From Haliclona indistincta (Eukaryota > Porifera > Demospongiae > Haplosclerida > Chalinidae), in the NCBI GenBank assembly GCA_964017065.1, contig OZ024784.1:3143152-3207151 (forward strand): DNA of 64,000 nt. The letters run 5' to 3'. Each line of letters begins with the position of its first letter. Within the stretch, counting starts at the first letter, position 1. Of the stretch, positions 21,894 to 43,876 are shown piece by piece. The notes below the pieces were generated by a model, which saw nothing but the letters and a program-made list of their open reading frames with translations, was not told the DNA's origin and did not search any database. The translations under genes were made by a program, and so were the position numbers.

Positions 21894-22817
21894 TCATTGA
21901 CTAGTCATAATCCATTCATAGGTTGCGATGCCTGTTGGAACTTCTTTCTTCCTTGCGAATCCTTTATCTACCAGAGTTTTCAAATGTACCATTACACGAT
22001 CTCTTGAATTAGCTCCAATACCTTTCATGACCTCTTCACTGTTGTATGGTTTAGAGTTAGATCGGAGTAAATCATTCACTTTTTCCTTGTCCTGTGGTGA
22101 TAGCTCAAATTGGACGTTTACTGTTGAGATTTGCATTTCAGGAGATATTTTTTTACTCTCAGGGTTTGTTTCAGGAGGACTGTTTGTGGGTGTGGCTAGT
22201 TTAGATGCAGCTCGTATGATTTCCTCTTGCTGTAATCTCCTGAAAGTCATTTGATCTTTATTTTCTGCTTCGAGTATAAAAAGAGGCTTTCCACTAAAGT
22301 GTGCTTGCTGGGTAGCAGTGGTGCTAGTTGAAAGACCAGTGGGTGCTAATGGTTTTAGTCGCCACAGCGGTTTCTTCCCGTCATTAGCAGGACCAATTTT
22401 ATCCACTATTTCATCTCTCTTCGCAGCATGAAGCACTCTATTAATATCAGGTTTGGGCCATTTGACCTTCTCTGCCAACTCTGGTGTTGTAAGTGGATTG
22501 TCAACTGTTAATACAGAAAGAAGTTTAGTTAATAGCTCATCGTCTCTAGCGACAGACTCTGCAAAAGACTGATCAAGAAAGATATCAGCTTCTTTACTGA
22601 TCAACTGAAAAGATGGTCGACTATTTTCGTTGTCAATGAGTTCAACAACACCTTTTCTCTTCAAGAAATGGAGCACTTGACCGACCTCTCTTGCAGTGCG
22701 ACCAATCTTTATACGAATAGTTTTAGTTGTCAATGGAGAGTCACTTTCTCTTAAAATTTGTATGATAGTCTCTTCAAGACTGTTGGCTGAAGAAGCATCT
22801 GTAATAATTACAGACAT
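21894..22817 (-). CDS. Three-winged-helix protein with a Z-alpha-like nucleic-acid-binding domain
   Basis: Single-exon 307-residue protein, start MSVIITDAS at 22817. Three winged-helix-like units are visible at about residues 14-74, 92-155 and 243-305. The middle one fits the Z-alpha family of ADAR1 and ZBP1, which binds left-handed Z-DNA and Z-RNA. It has a recognition helix KPDINRVLHAAK containing the conserved Asn126 and Arg127, then a wing GKKPLWRL with Pro150 and Trp152. The family's Tyr is His130. Unit 1 (REVGQVLHFLKRKG...RPSFQL) keeps the fold pattern but has Gly for Asn and Phe for Trp, and unit 3 is more distant. Residues about 160-240 are a Ser/Thr/Pro-rich linker. No deaminase, kinase or RHIM motif is seen. 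It starts only 69 bp after the stop of the upstream gene on the same strand. General winged-helix DNA binding is the fallback reading. Confidence 0.72.
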   Translation of the reverse strand: MSVIITDASSANSLEETIIQILRESDSPLTTKTIRIKIGRTAREVGQVLHFLKRKGVVELIDNENSRPSFQLISKEADIFLDQSFAESVARDDELLTKLLSVLTVDNPLTTPELAEKVKWPKPDINRVLHAAKRDEIVDKIGPANDGKKPLWRLKPLAPTGLSTSTTATQQAHFSGKPLFILEAENKDQMTFRRLQQEEIIRAASKLATPTNSPPETNPESKKISPEMQISTVNVQFELSPQDKEKVNDLLRSNSKPYNSEEVMKGIGANSRDRVMVHLKTLVDKGFARKKEVPTGIATYEWIMTSQ

Positions 22818-22886
22818 TTATAAATAGAAATTCACTGCAGAAAGTGTTATGTAATCGTGACCTTTAAACAAAACCCACCCTTACTG

Positions 22887-23681
22887 TTAGTCTATTGACG
22901 CACCTGTCTTTATCTTATCAAGCTCCTTCTTGTACACATCATCAGAAACTCCAAGCTTCTTGTAAGCTGCTTCTACACCTGCAAACAGACCCTCCAGAGA
23001 AGAACTACTGATGTGAGTAGACGATGGATTACCAATGACACTATTTCTCATCGTTCTAAGGGAATCCACTGCCAACCATGCATTAGTAGGGCGATACACA
23101 GACACAGGACCAACTATGCTTTCTTGATAATCCATGTAATAACAAGAGGCTTCAATTCTCTTTATACGTAACCATTTTGTTTTGTTACAAGATTGTTGAC
23201 TGTGAATACATACGTCATCACCAACTCCAAGAGCCGGCAAGCTGCAACTCATCAGGTCAATATTGCGAGGTTTCAATACAACAATATAGTTGCCGTCAGC
23301 TGCTGCAGGGTCTAACATGAACTCGGTATCAGATTCAAATGCAAACTCGAAAAATGACCCGCATTGCTTATCTGACACCCGCTTTGAATCATTCAGATGT
23401 TCCGCAAGAGAGCTGAAGTCGATTTCCTCAAGCCTCTTCTCGTCTCCTGATGAACACTGCACGCGGATAGGTAATGGCAGCCCACACTTTTCACGCTCTC
23501 TCTTGCATACTTCTCTTAGCACTGTCGCAGCATTGTCATAGAACACTCTAGAAACTGCCAGAAAGTTTTTCCTATTGATGAAAACAAAATGTGTGACATC
23601 TACTCCACAATCAAACCGTACTTACTATACTCACTTCTGCTGTAGAGCTTCCAAATCACTCGCGCCATGAGAGATAGCCAT
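22887..23681 (-). CDS. Unrecognised two-exon gene upstream of the Z-alpha-like gene
   Basis: Exon 1 (23681 down to about 23636) encodes MAISHGASDLEALQQ. A GTGAGT donor and a CAATAG acceptor join it in phase to exon 2 (about 23568-22887), beginning KNFLAVSRVFYDNAATVLRE and ending KTGASID. The product is about 242 residues, with no signal peptide or membrane segment. It has a helical N-terminus, a central probable beta-rich part with several Cys (LMSCSLPALGVGDDVCIHSQ, CNKTKWLRIKRIEASCYY) and a short helical C-terminus. I recognise no family. The 69-bp spacing to the downstream gene on the same strand suggests cotranscription or a shared module. Decayed pieces of both genes recur together at about 24220-24520. 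Confidence 0.7.
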
Positions 23682-23725
23682 TTGGAGCCCCACCTACCAA
23701 CTAGATTCAAAATTACTTGCTATAT

Positions 23726-24520
23726 TCACTATCAAAGGGTGGAACACTGCACTACAATGGCTGCCTTTGTTTTAGCCTCCTTATGTTCTTGCTTGGAGCA
23801 GATTTACTGAAGGAATCATTTTTCAACAAGTTGTCTATGAGATATCCTCAGGCTCCCAGTGTGGTCTCTTTGAAGATGAATTGAGTGTCACGAGATCTAT
23901 AATATAATATTATTATAATTATTTATTAAAACAGGCGTGCCTGAAGTAGTAATGAGCACTAGCAGTAACTCTCAGGACTGCCTACTTTAGTATCATTAGT
24001 CAGCAGAGGATGATTACGTAAATGCACAATTACGAATGTGAATCAGCAGCTTTAACAAATATTTTTCACAGCTGTGTAGTCAAACATGTGTATATGAACG
24101 TGATAGCAAGAAAGAAATTATTATGGCATGATTCATACCTAATAAAGCATATCCTTATTTTTCCCAGTTTAGTTAGAACCACGGGTAAATCTACTATAAT
24201 TATGCTGCAATCTGTCTAAAAAACGAACTTCATGACAATTTGTCTTTATGCTAGAATTTATGGACTTTCACTGTTGAAAGAGGCTCTTCAATAATTTTCT
24301 TTGCTCTCAAAAAAGCGAGGTTCATTTCAGAAGCAATGCTAATGGGTGTAGCTAGTTTAAATGCTGTAGTGAATACACTAACTGCAAGAGATCATCAGGT
24401 CAACATTACAAGGTCTCCAGAATATTAACTGCCAGGAAGTTTGTGAAACAGCATTTACTCCACAAACATACTCACTTCTGCTGTAGAGCTTCAACCATGA
24501 GCAATAGTCATTTGTATTTT
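23726..24520 (+). pseudogene. Decayed duplicate of the 20.3-23.7 kb block (truncated fibrinogen-like pseudogene plus remnants)
   Basis: 23726-23884 matches the 5' flank and first about 45 codons of copy 1 (CACTATCAAAGxGTGG, then the start codon region and TCCTCAGGCTCCCAGTGTGG), with indels that break the frame. Sequence at 23932-23950 then matches the copy 1 3' flank (GGCxTGCCTGAAGTA). Further on are short matches, in the same order, to the Z-alpha-like gene (TGGGTGTAGCTAGTTTA at about 24344) and to the partner gene (ATCAGGTCAACATTACAAGG at about 24393; CTGCTGTAGAGCTTC at about 24479). The whole block was therefore duplicated and then lost most of its length. It is non-functional. Confidence 0.8.
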
Positions 24521-24691
24521 TGCAAGCCTCACCAACCAGACTCAAAACAAAAATAATAATTTTATTCATGCAAAAATAATTTTATTCATACAAACAATAA
24601 AAATGATGATAAAAAAGTTTAGTTTCAGCTGTTGCTATATTATAATAATACACTGTACTATAATGGAGTGCTTATGTGTGTAGTAAGATTG

Positions 24692-37944
<13,253 letters not shown>

Positions 37945-38202
37945 TCTGGCGACTGTAGAACACAAACAATGACTAGCACTGTTGTGATAGAACAACTTAG
38001 ATTAAAGAAAAAACTTGTACTGGATATTCATGGAAAGTCGAGTGTATTTACAATCAAGGCTCAGTGGAAATTATTGCGCACTAGAACCAATGGAATGATA
38101 TTCATATTAAACAGTAGTATTCACTGCAAGCTACATGTAGCTTGCACGCAGTTCACATGATTAAGCTATAGTATTACAGATAGTGTAGATCCATTGTAGA
38201 TA

Positions 38203-38618
38203 TAGAGCGGTTGCATGTACGTCACAATTATGACGTCACGTTACTTCCGCGTGGCAAAATACTGCCCTTCTCAATGAAAATGTACAGTGAATCTGGTACT
38301 TTGCGCGTGCACTGGACGCGTACGCAAACACGAGGAGCCGCGTTGAGGTTGCCAATGGACTGTTTGCAGTTATTATACTTGCTAGTGAACTCGAGAATAC
38401 GCTGGCGCTTACTTTGAAAAATTTGTACAAACTGCGTTTTGAGACGTATTATGGCTCTCTACAGCTAGCAAGCATCTGTAGCTAGCCCATGGCGGCCATA
38501 AAATGGCCTCTCGAGTTTGCGTAAGCGTCCAGTGCACGCTCAAAGAGCCAGATTTACTGTGCTTTTTTGCCTCGCGGAAGTGAAAACGTCATACGTGACG
38601 TCACATGCAACCGCTCTA
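38203..38618. mobile_element. TA-flanked long-arm inverted-repeat element (MITE)
   Basis: The ends TAGAGCGGTTGCATGT... are inverted copies of each other and are flanked by TA on both sides (38201-38202 and 38619-38620). The arms stay similar for about 130 bp (ACTTCCGCG, GCGTGCACTGGACGC and ACGCAAAC recur in both). TA duplication points to Tc1/mariner-type non-autonomous elements. It lies about 260 bp upstream of the SRCR receptor start. No transposase is encoded. Confidence 0.82.
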
Positions 38619-39764
38619 TACTCAAAAACTGTTTACAAGTACAAGCAAATCTTATCTAACAATTATGCTGCAGTGCACACGATTGTCTTCTGTTGAGTAA
38701 AGAAAACAATGCGGACTTTAGCTTTCTGAGAATACATTTAGCAGCTACTGTACGGTGTTTAGTAAAGCGTTACGTTTCTAACGTAATGCTTAGCAAAGCG
38801 TTACGTGTAGTTACACCAAGTATAAGACCAGCAGCTACTTTACATAGACTCAAATACCTCACCTTGCAGGTCTAGTAGTGCTCCTTCTCGTCGTTCTCGA
38901 GCTAGCTAGCTAGGGACGCAAAGAGCCACACCCGCTCAAACACAATACGCCTTTCACGTAGGCGGAGCAATCACACGTGCTATAATAATGCGCTGGTCTA
39001 ATCATGGTCTAGTGCGCCGAAAAAATTGTCTGTTGCAAGTGCTATAACCTCTAGAGTGCCAACTATCTTACTCTACTGATGATTTATGGAGTTCATTGTA
39101 TTTTGATCTTCATCACTTTGTCTAACTTGTATTTGTTCTCAGCTCTACTAAAGTGATTTTGATCAGCAACAGTGATCATGGTGCAACGTGTCTACAAAAG
39201 CAATCTCAGGCTTGCTGTTCGTTGAGTTATGAGCTGGACACTACAGCAGTGACATTTGCTGCAATGACCTGCAACAATGCGGAGTCCTCTTACCATACCT
39301 TTAAAACCATCAATTACTTGTGTTCTTCAAACACAACTATATATTTCTAACTTTACAACTGTCAATTACTTCATCGGACTGCGTCCTCCTTCAAGCCGCT
39401 GATGTAGGGATACTTGGGACTTTTACATTATTCCATCTTGTAATTCTTGTTCCTTCACTTTTGCAAGCATCATCCCATCTTGTTCCTTTACTTTTGCAAG
39501 AGTCATCCCTACACCTTATAGTTTTTTTTATTGAAACTTTTAATTTACTTCTGTATAATAGTACTCTGTCTGTAGTTCCCATATAAGCGATAACACACAT
39601 GTACATTGTTACACACGTGCATTATCACACATTTTACACATGTATGTTATCTTTACTGTTGAGATTTAAGTTATGACAACTTTGATAGTCACAGTAACAT
39701 CAGTGTACACACGTGCGAGATTTGTAAAAATAAAATACTGTTCACACAATTCGAACAATACGCT
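38619..39764. other. Intergenic stretch without a recognisable gene
   Basis: Short ORFs occur (38693-38875, 39153-39350, 39320-39586) but match nothing I recognise and lack splice or family support. Visible structure: a repeated AGCAAAGCGTTACGT / AGTAAAGCGTTACGT with an intervening imperfect palindrome (about 38760-38812), a CTAGCTAGCTAG run (about 38900), and a CATCTTGTxxTTCxTxT...TTTGCAAG repeat (about 39434-39510). Confidence 0.6.
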
Positions 39765-42700
39765 TTAGTCATTATCATTTATTGTAACTTTTCTGCGATC
39801 CAAGTATCCTAAACTTTCATCCAGCATTCTATCATCGTCAAGTTCTGTGTAGGTACAAAACCTTCCCTTGCGACACACAGCCTTGACAATCTTGTAGCTT
39901 TTGCAGCCTAACCAGATAAGTCCACACGCTATTGGTAGATACACCAAACCAAGCTGGACCCACTCCAGAGCATCCACTGAATTCACGTGTACACCGCCAT
40001 ACACAAGCATGAATATGACAATAGAGCAGGAGTTGATGAGCAGAAAGTACATTATGACAAACACAGACATTACGTTGTGCTTCGAATTTTGAAATGGATG
40101 CAAAAGAGCTTGTACAGTGAATATAACAATCAGAATGATCTGAAGTGATCCATAGAACCAATCCAGTCCAGGACTAAGGATAAGGGAAAGTAGAATCACA
40201 ATACGATAAATGAAGAACAGTCCAGATGTGAATCTGTATTCATCCTTGAAACATCCTTGGAACGAGTCAAACAATGGCTTGAATTTCTGCCTAAATCGTG
40301 TCCACGGATATAAATTTTTCGTAGGAAAGAAACGCCGGTTAGCAAAGTACTCTAATTTCAGGAAAAAAGGATCACCAAAAAGAATGACAGGCAAAGGAAT
40401 CACAATAGTGAAAAGAACGAGCACCGCTGGGAGAGCAAAGGGAAGGTGTTCCAAGGAAAAATACGAAATAGTGCCATCAAAGTAGGTAGAAGTGTTGTTG
40501 TACTGTTTACCACCTTTACCTGTAATTGTGGCGGACGTCAAACTGTAAAATGCTATAAGTGTGCACTGTGAGTAGCAAATGACAAGAAAGGCAGTAATGC
40601 CTTGCACAATGGAGTGCTGTTTGAATGGCTGCTGTTTATTTTTGCGGATTAGGTATTTTCGAAGTCTAACACAGCTGCAGTAGTTGACCAATAGTATAGT
40701 GGACACAATCAGTCCTAGTGCGAATAACACAGTCACGTATTTCATAACCAGCATATCCATTGTTGTAGCACCCGCCCACAGGCAAAAGGAAAGTTCCTCA
40801 AGAGCAAAGAAATCAAGATTAAAAATGCTGTAGATCGTTATGGCAATCTCGATGAAGGACAAATTGTGATACTGAGCACCACTAACAAGAGTAACTCTCA
40901 TTGTTGCCTGAAGCATCTGCAGCATAAAGACGATGCTGTATGCATACCCACTAGTGAGGCTGATATCGAAGAACATGATGGCTAAGAACAGAACAACTGT
41001 CGGTAATAGTTCACTGAGAATATAAAAGAGTGGGCCGTATGAACAAAGTGAATTTGAATTGCATTGAAAAGAGTTTGAATGGTAGTAGACAGAGTTGTTG
41101 GCAGTGCATTTTCCACACAAAATACCGTGTCTATTTTCAGCACATACACGTTTGACAAGACCTTCCTTCGAAGCATTTGATATCAATGGAAACTGCTTTG
41201 CTGTATTGACAGAAATCACAAAATCATTGCAGTAGCCATGAACGCAGAACCCTGTGTACAAGTTGTCTTCATTTGGCTGACCATCAGTGATATAACCTAT
41301 CCATAGTCCAGGTGCAATTAAAGCTATACCAGATGTTTCATTACAGGTGAGCACGCCCTGGTAGCGGCTATTATCAAGGGTAGATGAACACACACATACA
41401 TCCAAGTTATTTGGTCCAGTAGTAGTCACATAGCCAGGAGCACATGGCGCAATTTCAATAGGTATAGATACACCAGTGAAACTACGAATACCAACGAGTG
41501 ACAGGTTTCCCTTACTACCTGGGCTACCTTCAAATTTGATTTTATTGTCAGTTACGTATAAGAAAGCCGGATCAATGGAGGCGGGACTTTCTGGTGACAG
41601 ATTTGACTGAAGAACTGTGACAGGCAATGCATCATTATCAAGCTCATCTAAAATTTGTATCGGCATTTGGTATTGCCTACCAGGAATAAAGTGGTATGGG
41701 GGCGGTCTTATCAAGTTAAAGCTTGCACCTTCAGTTCCTATTTGCTTTTGAAGGCCAATAGTAAAATGAAAATGACCTAAACAACTGTTGTTGCCAAATA
41801 GCTCACCAACCGTGGGAAGAGTCCAGTTATTCACCATACAGTGAAATTTACAAGGTTTAAGAGAGTTGACAAACATAGTGTTTGCAAAGTTAGAATCAGC
41901 AGTGTTATTATCAAAGTAAAAATGGATATTAAAGTTGGCTTTGTGGGCTCGGGGATTTGCATAACCAATGAAACATGTGTGAGATGATACGTGCAGATGT
42001 TCAGCAGCTTTATACACATACATTGCCCCTCCCATAATACTTGCCCGGTTACCGGTAAAATTAAACACAGTGTTGTTCCAATATCGCAGACTTGAGAATT
42101 CAAAGAGGATCAGAGCTCCGCCCCTGTCACCAATGTTATTTGTGAAACTTGTACGTGCACCGTCCCCAAATACTGCAGATGCAGAAAAAAGAACAAGAGC
42201 ACAGCCAGTATTGTTTTCAAAAAGAATCTCTCCATAAAAATAGACTTTAAGTCGAGTTATTAGGAATACTCCAGGAGCAGAATGATACTGATATGGATTA
42301 TCTTGTTGCCGTAGGTGACTGTCGATTTTGTTGTTACTAAATGTACAACTTTCAAACGTAACGTTCAAAATAAAAGAAGAATGTAGACTGCTGAAGAAGT
42401 CTGGGTCTATGTCGATAGCGGGACTCACATCTCCTACATTATACTCCCACAAGCAGTCTGTGAACTGAAGCGAGTTGCTTTGGTAAGACGTGTTCGTTTC
42501 AGATGCTGCAGAATATACAGCAGTACCAGCTCCATAGAGCCCCCGGTTGTGAGAAAAATTGCAATCGTCAAACAACATCGTGTTACGGAGAGGAAAGTGA
42601 ACGTAATCATCTGAAGCAGTCCCAACAGCTAGTCCAGCGCCACCCAAAGATGGCATCAGCATTTCAGAATTCTCAGCAAAGGCGCATCCACGAGCTTGGA

Positions 42701-43577
42701 AGACATTGTCGGTTGAGTCCATGTTGAATTGAACTGACAACCCTCCACCACAAGGACTGCGATTGTTAATGAAATCCGTGTCGATAATTGTGACATTATT
42801 ATTAGTGGCTCCCCACCAATGAGAGATGCCTAGCCCGCCACCATAATGCAAGTTCCAGGGTTTTCTCAAACGATCGTGGAAAGCAGAATTGTCACGAAAA
42901 ACAGAATTTGATATAACGTAACTAGCAGGTGTAAATGCAGCCACAGAATTGCATTCTGTATCCAGTACATCGCACAAAGACATAACTATGCGCATACCAG
43001 CTCCACCTAGCAGCTCACCATCGGTTGTACTGTTCAGGAAGTAAGATTGTGATATTTTTACATTTCCAACAGAATTGAGCAACACAGCTCCATACCCACG
43101 ACTGTCCTGTACTGTGATATTGTTCAGTGATACATCATTGCAGTTTCGAAGTATTACAGCACTCTTATACTGGAGGGTCCCTTGAGATGAGAAGTTTCCA
43201 AGAGCACCACACCCAGTGATGGTGAGATTCTGCAGTAGAATTGAACGGGTATGAAGGAACTCCAAACCACACGAGCCACAGTTAGAAGAACAAATCAGTT
43301 CAGAATAGTCCCCGATACCTAGTATAGTAATGTTGGCACTAGACTGAAATGATACTACTTCTTGAAGATCTACTTTCTCTTTTACAAGGAAGACGACATC
43401 GTCATGATTGCTGAAGTACCTAGCTGCAAAACCCAACGAGTGACAAGGAGTTAGTCCTTCAGTGCAATTCGTGACATCATGACCATTTTCTTGAATAGTT
43501 ATAACTTTAGTTGAAGAGTAGGTAGAAGCAATGGAGATGGTGACCGTCAGCCAGAATAATCCCGTTTGATACACCAT
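39765..43577 (-). CDS. Intronless beta-helix multi-pass membrane protein
   Basis: A 1270-residue single-exon ORF. It has a signal peptide (MVYQTGLFWLTVTISIAST), then about 550 residues of right-handed parallel beta-helix (pectin-lyase-like) repeats seen as recurring short strands with Asn/Asp turns (NITVQDSRGYGAVLLN, FINNRSPCGGGLSVQF, FTNNIGDRGGALILFE). A cysteine-rich juxtamembrane region follows at about 705-845 (CAPGYVTT, CAENRHGILCGKC, CSYGPLFY). Then come roughly eight hydrophobic helices from about residue 849 to 1224 (ILSELLPTVVLFLAIMFF, VLFALGLIVSTILLV, ALPAVLVLFTIVIPLPVIL, LGLVYLPIACGLIWLGC) and a short basic/acidic tail. The ectodomain style resembles bacterial polymorphic outer-membrane repeats, but the membrane part is animal-like. 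A role as an adhesion or sensor receptor is inferred. Large families of such proteins exist in sponges as I recall; this was not searched. Confidence 0.8.
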   Translation of the reverse strand: MVYQTGLFWLTVTISIASTYSSTKVITIQENGHDVTNCTEGLTPCHSLGFAARYFSNHDDVVFLVKEKVDLQEVVSFQSSANITILGIGDYSELICSSNCGSCGLEFLHTRSILLQNLTITGCGALGNFSSQGTLQYKSAVILRNCNDVSLNNITVQDSRGYGAVLLNSVGNVKISQSYFLNSTTDGELLGGAGMRIVMSLCDVLDTECNSVAAFTPASYVISNSVFRDNSAFHDRLRKPWNLHYGGGLGISHWWGATNNNVTIIDTDFINNRSPCGGGLSVQFNMDSTDNVFQARGCAFAENSEMLMPSLGGAGLAVGTASDDYVHFPLRNTMLFDDCNFSHNRGLYGAGTAVYSAASETNTSYQSNSLQFTDCLWEYNVGDVSPAIDIDPDFFSSLHSSFILNVTFESCTFSNNKIDSHLRQQDNPYQYHSAPGVFLITRLKVYFYGEILFENNTGCALVLFSASAVFGDGARTSFTNNIGDRGGALILFEFSSLRYWNNTVFNFTGNRASIMGGAMYVYKAAEHLHVSSHTCFIGYANPRAHKANFNIHFYFDNNTADSNFANTMFVNSLKPCKFHCMVNNWTLPTVGELFGNNSCLGHFHFTIGLQKQIGTEGASFNLIRPPPYHFIPGRQYQMPIQILDELDNDALPVTVLQSNLSPESPASIDPAFLYVTDNKIKFEGSPGSKGNLSLVGIRSFTGVSIPIEIAPCAPGYVTTTGPNNLDVCVCSSTLDNSRYQGVLTCNETSGIALIAPGLWIGYITDGQPNEDNLYTGFCVHGYCNDFVISVNTAKQFPLISNASKEGLVKRVCAENRHGILCGKCTANNSVYYHSNSFQCNSNSLCSYGPLFYILSELLPTVVLFLAIMFFDISLTSGYAYSIVFMLQMLQATMRVTLVSGAQYHNLSFIEIAITIYSIFNLDFFALEELSFCLWAGATTMDMLVMKYVTVLFALGLIVSTILLVNYCSCVRLRKYLIRKNKQQPFKQHSIVQGITAFLVICYSQCTLIAFYSLTSATITGKGGKQYNNTSTYFDGTISYFSLEHLPFALPAVLVLFTIVIPLPVILFGDPFFLKLEYFANRRFFPTKNLYPWTRFRQKFKPLFDSFQGCFKDEYRFTSGLFFIYRIVILLSLILSPGLDWFYGSLQIILIVIFTVQALLHPFQNSKHNVMSVFVIMYFLLINSCSIVIFMLVYGGVHVNSVDALEWVQLGLVYLPIACGLIWLGCKSYKIVKAVCRKGRFCTYTELDDDRMLDESLGYLDRRKVTINDND

Positions 43578-43876
43578 ACTTCACTCTTGAACATGAACAG
43601 CTGTAGCAGTTGTGAAACCACTTGAATTGGTGTCTAGTACAGACCGTGAGGTTTTGAGCGAAAGGAGAGAAGCTGAATCGTTGATCATTAGAACTGCGCG
43701 GACTGCTGAACCATGAACAGCTGATCGCGGACAGTGGAGAAAACTTTGCACTCTGACTCTGTGCACATCCGGATTCTTTTTATGGACTTGTTCGTGCAGG
43801 TATTCACATAAGGTTAGGTTTAGGTCATAATAATACTATTGCACGGCTTTAGCTTAATAAAAATAATAATAAACGG

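Noticed and set aside
38693..39606. Short ORFs in the gap before the beta-helix gene
   Set aside because: None has a recognisable motif, signal peptide or consistent splicing; several overlap in different frames.
39765..43577. Bacterial contamination, suggested by the beta-helix repeats and lack of introns
   Set aside because: It is embedded between intron-bearing animal genes, has multi-pass animal-type membrane helices and base composition like its neighbours.
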